A stretch of DNA of 64,000 nt, taken from positions 1,550,001 to 1,614,000 of the forward strand of contig SSBO01000008.1 of assembly GCA_005281725.1 (NCBI GenBank), read 5' to 3'. A model generated the notes under the pieces. The model searched no databases and was not told the DNA's origin. It saw only the letters and a list, made by a program, of their open reading frames with translations. Position numbers and translations under genes: made by a program. Shown in pieces: positions 12,001-23,817 of the stretch. The first letter of the stretch is position 1. Every line of letters begins with the position of its first letter. The stretch comes from Wuchereria bancrofti. Lineage: Eukaryota > Nematoda > Chromadorea > Rhabditida > Onchocercidae.

Positions 12001-13448
12001 TCCATCCATCCGTTCATTCATTCATATTTCCATTTATCTTCTTTTTCAATGAGAAATGAACATGAATGTGGAACATTTTACTAAAACTAGAAAATGCCAT
12101 TCTTTTTTAAATTTTATTTTAACCAAAAAATGTTGCATTACGACAATTAGCGATGTTTTCTTCGTATAACAAATTTAGCGATTTTTGTGGATTTTTAAAC
12201 TATCACAAATTATAAAGCAAATTTATCTATTAAATTTTGTTTTTTGCTTTTTTTTTTTTTTGAAACTTTCACTGAATTTGTCATTTATGTTTGAAAGAAA
12301 TAATAAATAAATGAATAACAAATAATAAAAATTTTGAAAAAAGTTATTTATTATTTTGTTATTTACTTAATGAAGAAAAGAATTTAGTATTACTTTATGA
12401 CTTTATATTCTTAAAGGTTAATGTCGAAAATTGAAAAATTCTTTTTTCTAAATTTACATTTATCAAAAAAAAGAAAGAAAGAAAACATAAGAAGGAATTT
12501 CAAATAGTTGCAGCATTGCATTTAAGCCATTTATTTAAGTATTATTGTTTCGAAAACGTTATCATTTTATCAGCTGTAGTGATTGCTGATAAAATGCATG
12601 AAGTATTGATAGCATTTTATGAGAGACAAATAATTGTTTATAAAAAGTGTCACCAACATATTCGTTCACTGTATTACACATCAGAATTGATTTTTTCTTT
12701 TTTTGAAAAATAAATATAGCACTTTAGATGATCAGTATGTCAGTATAGACCCGTTCTTTTTAAAATTGAAAGAATTTTAAATGATTAATCTCAGATTTAA
12801 ATATTTAACAAATCTGAGTGTCACTTTTATATTTTATTTATTTTAATTTATATATATAAAAAAAAAAAATGCCACCATATTTCGGGTTTTTAAAATTTGA
12901 TAACAATCATTAATTAATATATTTCCTTTTCTTGATGCATTTTTTTTTTTTTTAAAAAAACTCGTTTTCATTTTTTATTTATACTTTAAGGTAGGAAAGT
13001 AAAGTATGAGAGAGAGAGAGAGAAAAGATACAGAGGTGAAGAGGAAAAGGAACAGAAAAAGGTATAGGAATGGTTGAAGTATGCATAAAGATCATTCTTA
13101 TTCATTCCCGTTTTTTTTTTAATTTAATTCAAATTTAAAAAATTCTCTGACCAGTTTTTTTTCAATAAATTTATCATTCATTAAAATTTATTTCTATAAA
13201 CTTTATCAATAAGCATTAAAACTATAACAATGAATGGTTTTACTCATACTTAAACTTTATCATTTTTTAATTTCTTAATTATTTTTAGGTTAATTTTTAG
13301 GTTCTTAATTATTTTCAATTATTTTTAGGCTAATCGAACAGCAAAACGAGTTTTTGTTGAGGCTCAAAGTCAGCCAAACAAGGAGCAACAACTTCAAAAT
13401 GTTCCATATAATCCATATGCCTATTGGCCATATTATGGACGAACATGA
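6060..13448 (+). CDS. Small type I membrane protein, Cys-rich ectodomain and Tyr/Pro-rich tail
   Basis: I do not recognise the family. Four exons join in phase: 6060-6244, 9717-9863, 11468-11597 and 13329-13448, with GT-AG introns, giving 193 aa. Residues 1-21 are a good signal peptide (MRLLLIACVG... to VSA). A Ser-rich linker follows. The ectodomain has eight cysteines (46, 57, 59, 75, 79, 92, 108, 112), including C-K-C-A-P-G, loosely like EGF/EB-type modules. Residues about 119-141 form one membrane span. Three cysteines (142, 146, 149) just inside the membrane could be palmitoylated. The cytoplasmic tail ends in a Tyr/Pro-rich stretch (NPYAYWPYYGRT). A cell-surface receptor or adhesion role is only inference. 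The start at 6060 was chosen because it gives the signal peptide; the frame stays open upstream to 5889. The introns are unusually large (3.5, 1.6 and 1.7 kb) and carry tandem repeats. Confidence 0.75.
6245..9716 (+). other. Intron 1 of the membrane-protein gene
   Basis: The donor is GG|GTAAGT and the acceptor TTTGTAG. The intron holds an ATT-rich region near 6600-6870, a 198-bp duplication near 7838-8240 and a (CT)n tract near 8900-8935. I see no nested gene in it. Confidence 0.7.
7838..8240. repeat. 198-bp tandem duplication
   Basis: The segment running from the A/T run and ACACACCTAAAT (7851) to CAGGCTGAAAC is repeated with the second ACACACCTAAAT at 8049. The copies look identical apart from poly(A) length, which implies a recent duplication inside the intron. 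Confidence 0.93.
10150..10773. repeat. 125-bp tandem array, five copies, in intron 2
   Basis: Copies start at 10150, 10275, 10400, 10525 and 10650 with CAGATTGTCAG. Each contains CACGTG (an E-box core) and TTACGTT...AACGTAA arms. Variants mark the order: copies 1-2 read TTGACTTA, copy 3 TTGCCTTA, and copies 4-5 TTGGCTTA together with TTAAGACG. The array grew by local duplication. Confidence 0.95.
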
Positions 13449-13781
13449 AATGGCCTAGTCAATTCATTTTTTAAATCATATAAAACTATTTTACTGATAC
13501 TACTATGTATGCCAGAAGTGATAAATAGGCCATAGAAATAATCTGGCAATCTTATCAGTATCAAGTTATCATCATTGGCCAAAACCTCATGTACACATAT
13601 ATGTTGGCTCTTGGTATAAGCGATAATTGTCATTGATTGAAATTTAAAAAAAAAAAAAAAAAAGTAAGAAATACTTGATGATATGCTCAAATATTATGCT
13701 TTCTTGTAATTTTCGATTAGTGTTACTTTCTCACAATTGTAATTAACAAATGAAATCTTTGAAAGAATTGTAAATTTGAAA

Positions 13782-13787
13782 AATAAA
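13782..13787 (+). promoter_or_regulatory. Poly(A) signal of the membrane-protein gene
   Basis: AATAAA lies 334 bases after the TGA at 13446-13448, in AT-rich 3' UTR. It is the first clear hexamer downstream. Confidence 0.5.
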
Positions 13788-16700
13788 TTAAATAGTTTTC
13801 GCGCAATCCTCGTATTTTAGCGTTCATTTTTTTTTTTTAATTGTAAAAATTAAATTAAATATCTGCTCATGTTATAAAATATTGCTTGTAGAAATATCAG
13901 AAACAAAAAAGTTTTTGAAATCAATCATTTCAATTCAATTTTGGTATTCGTAATATTTGAAATAGCTATTCAGCCATTCTTACAGTTAAATAAACCTTTC
14001 AGCTAGATGAACCAAAAAATAAAAAAAGAATAGAAATTCTTGATTAAAATTGATTTAATTTACTTTTACTCTTCATTTCGCTACTAAATTTAAAATCCAC
14101 TACTAAATTTTTAGAATTATATATAAATGAAATCCACGTATCTTCCTTCCTTTCACGTATTTTCCTTTTCTAAAATTACATCAATTATGTTTAGAAAATA
14201 AGAGAGACACTGTTGTTTGTAAAAATAATTGAGTAATAAAAAATTTTTATCATTTCTTATGAGAAGGAAACGAAATACAAACTACTTACTGTATTTGACA
14301 TTTAACTTTTAACTTATGCATTCGTTGAATTTAATGATTAATCAAGAATGTGTACCGGATTTCAAGTAAATGAAATAGCAATTTTATGTGATAAGATGAA
14401 ATGATAACGTTTTTAGAAAGTTTTCCTTTTTTTTTTTTCGGAATGAAATGAATGTGTAATTCGTTAAAAACATGTTTTCACTCTTTTTTTTTTTTCTTTC
14501 ATCCAAATAATTTTTGAAAGATGGAAATGAAAGATAGTAAAACAATGCATTTTCTTGATGAATTAAACTATCTCTTTAATCAATTTCTAATCATTGTTTA
14601 GTAAAAGTAAAAAAAAAAAAAAGTAAAAATAAATGCAAAACACATAATTTGCATAATTTCCATTTTGTTTATCTTTTAACAACTTGCATACTTAGCTAGC
14701 AGACGACATAAAGAAATGAAATAATTGAAATTTCTATTAAACTTTGACCCTTTACATACTTACTGCTCATAGTGAAGTTGCATTTTATTAATTAAACAAC
14801 ATAATCTATTTGTATTTACCTGTACAGGTAGATAATAGAAGTTAATCAAGCTCAAACAAAATACTTATATGTATTGTAATTTGAATTTCAAGAAAAAATT
14901 GTATAAATTAACATTCAAATCACTCTCTGCCAGTCAATAATTCCATTTAAAAAAAAAAAAAAACTCTTTTGATTAATGTTTTGATCTGTTAGTGACATCG
15001 AATAACCTAGAATTTGATTTGTTTTCATCAATTATTTTGATCAATTCAATAAATTTGTCAGAATATTAATCAATTCAAGAAATCATATAATATGAAGAGG
15101 GAATCTATTAAAAGTTCAACAAAAATTCAAATGGGTCAAACATCAATTGAAATCGATCAGAATAGAATGCTCAATCAGAATAGAAATTCAAATGGATCAA
15201 CACTGATACTCAATCACAGAATGAATTATTGAAACTGAAAATTTAACAAAAAAAAAAAAACTCATTTCAACATGAAATGATATTTTCTTGTGTAAAATTT
15301 CAATTATAATTGCTGAATCAAAATTTTGATGCCTAATATTAACGAATATTAGCAATATTAGTAATTTAAAAGTAAAAAACAATGAATTTCAAATATTCAT
15401 AAAAACGAATAATTAAGTATACTCAATTTATGCTATCATCTTTTTTCTTTTTTACTTATTTTTCTTTTTGTTCACTCATTTTTTCAATAATTAATGATTA
15501 TTTTATCTTCAATTTATCACTCATTTCATCTAATTTTTTTTCCCTTTGTATTAACATACGAATTTCAATAATTTTTTGATAAAAATTATCAAATTCAATA
15601 AAATAAATATAAGTTTTCTCATATAACACGTAGATGTAGATAAAATCTCAAAATAATGTCATCTTTTTTCTTTTCATAATTCCAGGTTAGTGTTAATAGT
15701 TTAAAATTTCAAATCAATTTAACACAATCATTTCACATATTTTAGAATAAAAATTATATAGTGCATTATAATTATAAAAAGTTATAAGTTTTAAAATTAA
15801 AACAATGCTGCTATGAAATTTCTAAGATATATTTGATTAAAAAAATAAAAATATTACTACATAACTTTGTTTTAATTTCAGGTTTTCAAGATACTAACAT
15901 TATTCTATAATAGTGTTTCTTTTTTTTAAAAAAAAAAAAAAAGTGGATTGAAATTCTGGATAGAATCAATGTAAACTGGCATTAATTGCTAAATATTATT
16001 AAATTATAAAATCACACATTGCAAGTGATGGATTTAGAGATCATTTAAATCAATTAAAACAGATGAGACAATTAAATATACCTGAACTGTTTGGAACAAT
16101 AGTTTGTAAATTTAGCAGAAAGTTTGAGAAATTTTCAAATTAATTTTCCGGATATGTTAGAATTCATGTGAAATTTTTTTGCTGCATTTTGTTCATCAAT
16201 GCAGCATTTCCGTAAGTAGTAAACAATTTTATAAATAGCTACAATTATAATCCGGAAAATGATCAGGAAATGCAACAAAAAAAAAGTTGTAGTTACCAAT
16301 TACTGGAACAATTGAATAAGTGTAGTAATTTATATTGTTTTATGTAAATTTGGAAAAAATATGAACGTATTTAATGTTAAAAAAATATGTACTAAATATA
16401 CACTTAAATAAGTAAACAAGTAAATATAAAAATATTTACTTGTTTATTTATTTACAATCAATAATAATGAATAAATTATTTATTTCTGATAAAGAATGGT
16501 AGTAAACGAGTGGAAGAGAAATAAATAGCTAAAATGAATGACTAAATTGATCTAAAATGTCGCTTAGAGGAAATGAAATGTTACAAAAGAAGCAATTAGA
16601 TCAAAGATCAAAGTAATAGATTAGAGCTTCTAAAATTTATGAGAAAATTTTCGAAAATTTTATGATGAATCCTACTTTGAAATTTTGTTTAATTTAAATT

Positions 16701-17133
16701 TAATCTCATAGTATATCCATAACTTGAATGAAAGTATTAGTGATAAATGCCTGTGAAAAGTCAATAATTATCAGTTTAGATGAGATAATTTAAATTATTC
16801 AAATGTTGCTTAGACAGAATTATTTCATATGCAATTAGCACCAAAAATTTAAGTACGATGTAATTGCTAATTAAAATTATATTTCAGAAAAAAAAAGAAA
16901 CTTTTAAATAAATGAGAATTAATCTGGAAAGATTTATGATAAATATTTAAGCAAATTTTAAACCTGAATGCTAAACGGATAGCAGTTGGACATTTAATCA
17001 ACCGAATATCTTATGTAAAGTTAGTTGTGGAAAAAATTTTATTCAAAACAAAAAATGAAAAAGAAAAAATTGCCAATGTTTTTGATGTGGAAAATTTTCT
17101 AAGAGTTTTTAGGTACGAAAAAAGTTACAAAAT

Positions 17134-17167
<34 letters not shown>

Positions 17168-19552
17168 AGAAAGAAAAATTAGGAAAACACTTATAAAACA
17201 GAAAATGAAAGAAACTATTAAGTCATAATAAAGATCATTGAAAAAAAAAAAGAAAATTCCTGAATGATCGGATAATTTGATCGATTTGAAAAATTGTTTC
17301 AGATGCAATCTTTGAATCACTTATCACATTAATAATTGCTGTCCAAAATTTGATAATACATTTGTTCCGGATTATTCCTTATCCTGTATTCATTATCAGG
17401 ATTGTAGTGATCCGAACTGATATGCAATAGTAATTTAAAAATAAAAAATTATCGTCATAAGAAATTATAATCAGTTTATCAATTCATAAATCAATTCAAG
17501 AGAAAAAAATACACAGAAGAAATTGAAAGAATGAAATGATTAGGGTATTAATTCGATTCAAATATTTGAAGTTCATTTTACACAACAATTTAAGATATCT
17601 GAAATTTTCTGTTTTTTTTAGAATCAAAGAAAAAACATCCAAAATGTAATCAGTGCTATTTTTTTTTTCTTGGCATGAAACTGCCATAAAATGATTGAAA
17701 TCGCCTCTTTTCCACAAAAAAAAAAAAAGAAAAAAAGGATTGCAATGAGTTTTAACACTTTAGGGACCACTGATCAAAGAGTTTGATTTTAGAAGCTTAA
17801 AAAGCATCAAATTAAAAATGAAATTCTCAAGAGGATGAAATAACTAAAGAGATAACATTTTGGTATCCAAGAATATATGATGGAATCAGCAATAGCTGCT
17901 GCTGCTATTTCTACTTTTTTTTCACAATCACTATGGCATTATTTTTGGTGCAAACATTTTCCACTCTAACAAGACTATTCAAATATTTCAAATTTTAAAT
18001 TACTAATGAGGAAATTGTACATTTTAGGCATTTAACATAGCTATCTAAACAAATCAATAATGTATGTTTTGCATAAAATTCTAGAAATGAGCTATAAATA
18101 AACATTCAAAAATTATTTCATAATCATAAATTTGTCCAATTGATGGATTAGTTTTTTTTTTTTTTGCTACTTGATCTATTGATAGTTTAAATTAGGGCTA
18201 TAACAAGTTAGTAAAATGGAATGGAATTTTTACTTTGGTGTGAAATATACACTTTTCGTATTATTCACTTTATACGATTAAACTTTAAGATTTTATTTTC
18301 CTAAAATTAGCTAAAATTAAGGGGAAAAAAAAAGAATTTTGTGATTTTTAACATCACAAATTGAAAATATTGATTCATTTAATTTTTTTCTAAATATCAG
18401 AATGAGGGCAAAAGATCAATAATCATTGCTGAACATTTTATCAAATATATAGGAGGAGTTAGAATGGTTGTCTCTAGAGAGTAATCGACAAATTTTAGAC
18501 TCAAATCCTAAGCTTAGTTTTGATTGCATGTCGCCAAATTGGTTCATAGATTTGAAGGTGTCTCTCTCTTCCTTCAATTACATTCTAAACGATTATGCAT
18601 TAGATGGATGATCGAAATGAACTTCAAAATTTGATACTGCTCATATTTACATCTATCAGATCCGGTGCAAATATTCTGAACACAAAAGAGAACGGTTTGT
18701 ATTTTCATTAAATATTTATTAAAAAAAAAATAAATGGAATTGAATCAATTGAATTTGTAAAAAAAATGAAAAATGTCTTCAAACTTTTGATTAAAATTTG
18801 ATTATAAGCATTCAAATATTAAAAATGGAATATTTTTAAAATCAATATTTTAACTTTTGCTAAAAATTGTTCTTTTTTTTTTCAACTTTATTTTCAAGTT
18901 TTATCAATTGTGAGATACCTAGAACAGTTAGACTAATAGGATAGGAGTAGAAGAAATTTTTACACAGCTAATCTTCATGCAACTCATTCTTGATGGAAAT
19001 GTCATTTGTCTTTTCGTTCATTGATATGGAAAATTTATTGTGGAATGGATAGATAGATAAACAACATATTCTCATTTCGATCTTCTCATCAAAATTTTGG
19101 CGGATAATCAATAATTTTTCCAGGAAATTGAAAAATATCTTTTAATCATTTGTAAGCTTATAAATACTCTTTACTTTTCCAATTAACAGAAGCAAATACT
19201 GTTAAAGTGTGCTTGAAAATTGTGTAATATTGAAATATTTTATCAATGTGAAAAAGACTTGTGAAAGAAGCAGAAATGTTTACTTCTAATTTCTTCATTT
19301 GTCTTCTACATAAATAAAGATGGAAAAGGAAAAAGGAAGTAGAGCCTAAATTGTAATCATAAGTTAATTTACGCCTTTCATACGAATCTCAGTAATTTTA
19401 TGATTTGCTGCTAGTTGTACTGAATTGGACACATCATACAAAGATGACAAGCTTGTAAAAAATGAAATTATTTATTAAGTTTTAAGAAATTATAAAAGTA
19501 TAATAAAAGTGAATGAATTATAAATTAGACATTATGACATGTAGAAATGCTT

Positions 19553-19712
19553 TTTGCTAGAAATGTTTTGTTTTTGTTTTTTTTTTTGCATTTGGATAGA
19601 TGACATGGAAGTAAACAAAGGTGAGGTACTTTGCTAGAAATGTTTTGTTTTTTTTTTTGCATTTGGATAGATGACATGGAAGTAAACAAAGGTGAGGTAA
19701 ACAAAGGTGATA
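19553..19712. repeat. Short direct duplication of about 75 bp
   Basis: The block from TTGCTAGAAATGTTTTG through GATGACATGGAAGTAAAC and AAAGGTGAGGTA occurs twice in succession. The copies differ mainly in T-run length, and AAACAAAGGTGA is repeated a third time at the 3' end. Confidence 0.8.
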
Positions 19713-21202
19713 AGCCTGCATTACAAAACATATTGCTATAACTGCTAAGATGAATAGCTACTAACTGCGCCTCTATTTCCCTCATTATTAGTAATAGTAG
19801 TAGTAGTAGTAGAAATGCTTTTTGCATTGGACGCGCTAATTTGTGATGGACAAATTGACGTGAGTATGGGGGAGTGGAGGAAGAGGGAGGGAGGGGGAGG
19901 GGGAGGGGGACAAGATCTATTCATCCAACGGTTCAAATGACTATTTTGGGACACAAGACAAGCTTACTTAACCCAGTACTCTCGATAAAATAGCCTCACT
20001 TCCTCTTTTTACTTCCCAAATTGTTAGCTTTAAATTTCATGCCAACCATCTCTCATTGTGTTAGCATTGTTGATTACTACTCAAGTGTCTCTTGAATTGA
20101 TGAATTAGAGTAATGTAATAATTTATGTTTTCCTCTCTTCTCCTACACTTTAGCTTCAATTTATGTAAAATTAAGCTCCTACTTACATAGTTCAACATTT
20201 ACTATTTACATGCTAGCATTAAAGGTAAATTTAATTGTAAATGTTTTATAAATGCTTATAAACATAAAAACATTACGCTAAGCTAAGTTCTGTGTAAAAA
20301 TTTCCTTCAATTAGTCATTTTGAAATAGATAAGTGGAAAAAGATCAATGATAAAATAAAATTTAAATATATAAATTTAAGGTAGTTTAATCCAAAAAAAA
20401 CTATAGAAATATTAGTAAACTATTTTTAGTCACAAAAAAAAAAAATCATTCATTTTTAGAATATAAAAATTGAAAATCGAGAATAAATAATTCATGCTAA
20501 CAGAATCTATAACAAACTGTAAATTATTCTTTTTTTCTTTTTTCAAACAAAACTTATTGTATCAGTTGAATTTCTTTCTTTCTTCCTCTCTTTTCCATTT
20601 AATTACGAATGTAACAAACTAATTTAACAAATTTAAACCTTTTTACGCTATTCTATGATATAACTGATAATAACTTCTTTCAATTTCTGACAAAAATAAA
20701 ATATTTAATATATCTCTGATTCAAATTTCTATATCAACTAATAAAAATTTTTTTAAAATTGATTCATCTCTCTTTCCCTTCTAAATGAGCTGTCCAAAAA
20801 TTAGATTACAAATTGTCATGGAAGTTCAATCAATATAACAATCCCTGATGCATCATTAGCAATTTCTGGTTGAATGGATGATTAGCATAACGAATCAAAA
20901 GTGTTCTCTCTCTCTCTCTCTCTCTCTTAGTTCAACATCACAAATTGCTTCTTCTTGTACAGAGAGCTCTGTCTTACTTATCTTTTTCCTTTTCACTCAT
21001 TTCTGCTTCTCTTTGTTAAAATTTGAGTAAACAGTGGTTGAAGCTAAAACTAAACTAAACTAAACTAAACTAAGCTAAGCTAAGCTATCATTCTTATAGC
21101 TAGCTAAATCACCGAGAACCCACACATTTTACACTGATCGAATGAATACAAATAGCTTTAACTATTGTTTGCTTCATTTACCGCCCCGCTTCACTCCGCT
21201 CC

Positions 21203-21505
21203 AATAAGCTAGCTGTAGCAGCACTAGTAGTAGTAGTAGCAGTAGTAGTAGTGGTAGTAGCAGCAGCAGTAGCAGTAGTAGCAGCAGCAGTAACAGTAAC
21301 AACGGGCGGTTCTTTCACAAATAGCTGAGACTGACACTACCGCCTCACTCCGATAAGCTAGCTGTAGCAGCAGATGGTAGTAGTAGTAGCAGTAGTAGTA
21401 GCAGTAGTAGCAGTAGCAGTAGTAGTAGTAGTAGCAGTAGCAGTAGTAGTAGCAGTAACAACGGGCGGTTCTTTCACAAATAGCTGAGACAGACACTACC
21501 GCTCC
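21203..21505. repeat. Duplicated block of about 155 bp with GTA/GCA triplets
   Basis: Two copies each run ATAAGCTAGCTGTAGCAG, then a variable GTA/GCA triplet tract, then AACGGGCGGTTCTTTCAC and AATAGCTGAGAC, ending in GACACTACCGC. The unique tails are nearly identical (starts 21301 and 21460) while the triplet tracts differ in length and order. The Cys/Tyr open frame on the minus strand is a product of the triplets, not a gene. Confidence 0.9.
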
Positions 21506-21544
21506 ACTTTTCTCGCAACCTTACAACATTACCATTCATCCACT

Positions 21545-21585
21545 CTCATTCATTCATTCATTCATTCATTCATTCATTCATCCAT
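21545..21585. repeat. (ATTC)n microsatellite
   Basis: About eight perfect CATT units in a row, flanked by degenerate CATC units. Confidence 0.85.
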
Positions 21586-21836
21586 CTTTCATGCTAACAA
21601 TGTCCAATCGTTGCTATAAATATTCTCACTTTATTCTTATTATTCCCGCATTTTTCATTTTCATATGAAAATCATTGCTAGTAATTCTTAATGTGATATT
21701 AAATAATGTATAATTGTTTCAAACAAATTTTTCATTTCATTTTTGTTGTAGTAATTTTGATAATAATTGTGATTACACTTTGTTTTCTAATATTTGCTAA
21801 TTGTCTCAATTGAAGATGCTCTTCACACAACATAAC

Positions 21837-21840
<4 letters not shown>

Positions 21841-21872
<32 letters not shown>
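21841..21872. repeat. (CT)n microsatellite
   Basis: About sixteen CT dinucleotides in a row, in the less AT-rich segment upstream of talin. Confidence 0.9.
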
Positions 21873-21877
<5 letters not shown>

Positions 21878-23730
21878 ATCCCTCTAAAAGTTCTTAACAC
21901 TTTTGATGAGATAGCTGTTATTGTTGTTATTATCACTGTTAAGATACAAATCACTTCTTTATCACTATCTCATATATTTTTCGTAGGCATTTTTATTACG
22001 TCTAAGGTATAGATGAGATGCACTTCTATTTAATTTGCTTGCTTGCTTGCTTCTATAATAAATCTCAAAATATTTCGTTCTATGGTTGAATAATAATAGA
22101 TGGCTTAAATTTTTGTTGTATGATGAAATTAAGATAAGAAAAGGTGTTTTTTACATTCTTTTACAACACAAATGCTCTCTTCTCTCTCTATCTCTTTTCA
22201 ATCGATTCTCCGTGAACGTAACACGCATTTACACTTGTAATATAATACACCTATCCATTTTTTACGTTTATTATACGTTAACTAATCTCTTCCAAGGCTT
22301 ATCAGTGATCATTCAAACCTTATCAGTAAATGATCTTTGAACAAAAAATTGACCCTTATCTTCAAGAATGGTTATTCTAGCTTTTTTTGGATATCACAAT
22401 TTTCGTAGCGTGTATGACGGCCATCTGAAATGAAGCAAGAGCGAGCATTTTTCAGGTGTGTGTTTTTCAGGTATGTTAGTTGACGTGCCCACTTCCGTGT
22501 TTACTTCTTGCTTATCACGGGAAGTACTAATGTCTTTAAAATTGTATGTGTGTTAGCTTCACGTATTGATGGTACTTCTTTATAGTTCTCAAGATCGATA
22601 CGTATGCTACGTGATGCCGTTTGTGCTATTATCATCTGGTTTTTTCCATTTTTTTTTTTCAACTTTTCGTCTTGATAATTTTACGCGAAAATTTTGTGAC
22701 ACATTAGTAGCACTTCATACACTTCATATAAGGAAGGAATCTAACAAGGAAGAATATAATTTGAATATTTTTGGCTCTGTTCATCAAATGTTTCCTACAA
22801 TTTTAGTATTTCTTTTTATCTGATGATATAATAGTTATTGTTGTCATATGTTCTTGTATGTATTTGTGAGTTAATGATTATCTCTCATTCAAATAACCGA
22901 TCTGTTCGTTGTTAGAATTTATTATTCATGCATAATCATCAATGTAATCATATTGTTGTACTATACATTTCTAGCTATTTAAAATAAATGAATAGTGAAG
23001 ATAATTTTATTTTTATTCTCAATAATGGTCATGATATTTTTGTGATTCCGATAGAGCTGGCTAACTTTATCAAAATTTATTTGCTTGGTTATATACACAT
23101 TTAAAAAAAACAATGGTTTATGTGAAGAGACGAAAAATGAAATGAATTTTAATGTATTCTTTCATTTAAAGTTAAAATTCGTTCGTAATATGGTCAGATT
23201 TGGTTGAATGGCAATAACAAATGTTGAGAAATAGACGATATCAAATTTGAAATATGACCATACAATGATTTTCTTAAACGATATTGCTTCTAAGAAATGA
23301 AATCAGTTGTCAGCTGATTACTGATATGTCTGAGATGATTCATCACTTCATCACACTGGCACCTTATATCCGCTTTCTCTTCCTGCCCGGTAGATGTTAC
23401 CACTTCTACGAATGCAATGTGTGATAGTAGAATTTATCATCTTTTGGATTTCTGATCAGATTTTAATATAGTTGGTGAGTTCATGGAAATGTAAAAGAAA
23501 AATGCGTTTATATATTTCTGTCATTTGTATTGTTATGTTATTTTAAAATATTCACAAATATGTGGGAATTTGTGAAATATGTGTAAAGTTGAAGTGATTG
23601 TTATCTTACAAAAATGTGTTTATTGATAGATTTTGTATTTGCAAAATGAACCATGAAAAACCCATGAAATTTTAGTATAAATATCGTGCTATCTTATCAA
23701 TATACGTGTTATAGTATCATCGATTTAAAC

Positions 23731-23744
23731 ATTTTCACTTGCAG
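23731..23744 (+). promoter_or_regulatory. Splice acceptor upstream of the talin start
   Basis: ATTTTCACTTGCAG is a strong acceptor 73 bases before the talin ATG. It is either a spliced-leader trans-splice site, common in nematodes, or the 3' end of a 5' UTR intron. No convincing upstream exon was found. Confidence 0.5.
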
Positions 23745-23817
23745 ACGTTGAGGTTGCCGAGCAGCAACTGTGGGCCGTTTGTACAGAAGAAGCTAAAACA
23801 AGAATTAAGCAAAGACG

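Larger units (their letters stand above)
13800..23730. other. 10-kb gene-poor region upstream of talin
   Basis: No complete gene could be built. The region is AT-rich with many homopolymer runs and GA/CT microsatellites (near 17140-17165, 20905-20930 and 21841-21872). There are two short exon-like islands (17329-17416 and 18453-18694). From about 19.5 to 22 kb the sequence becomes less AT-rich and triplet-repeat rich. It may contain the talin promoter and distal 5' UTR exons, but none can be placed from sequence alone. Confidence 0.5.

Noticed and set aside
19525..19954. Minus-strand poly-Leu and poly-Pro open frames
   Set aside because: They arise from TAG/GTA triplets and a GGGGGA repeat, and the duplicated 75-bp block lies inside one of them.
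21224..21496. 90-codon Cys/Tyr-repeat protein on the minus strand
   Set aside because: It is the translation of a duplicated GTA/GCA microsatellite with no splice or start context.
22566..22823. 85-codon plus-strand frame upstream of talin
   Set aside because: No motif, homology or splice signals; composition matches neighbouring non-coding DNA.
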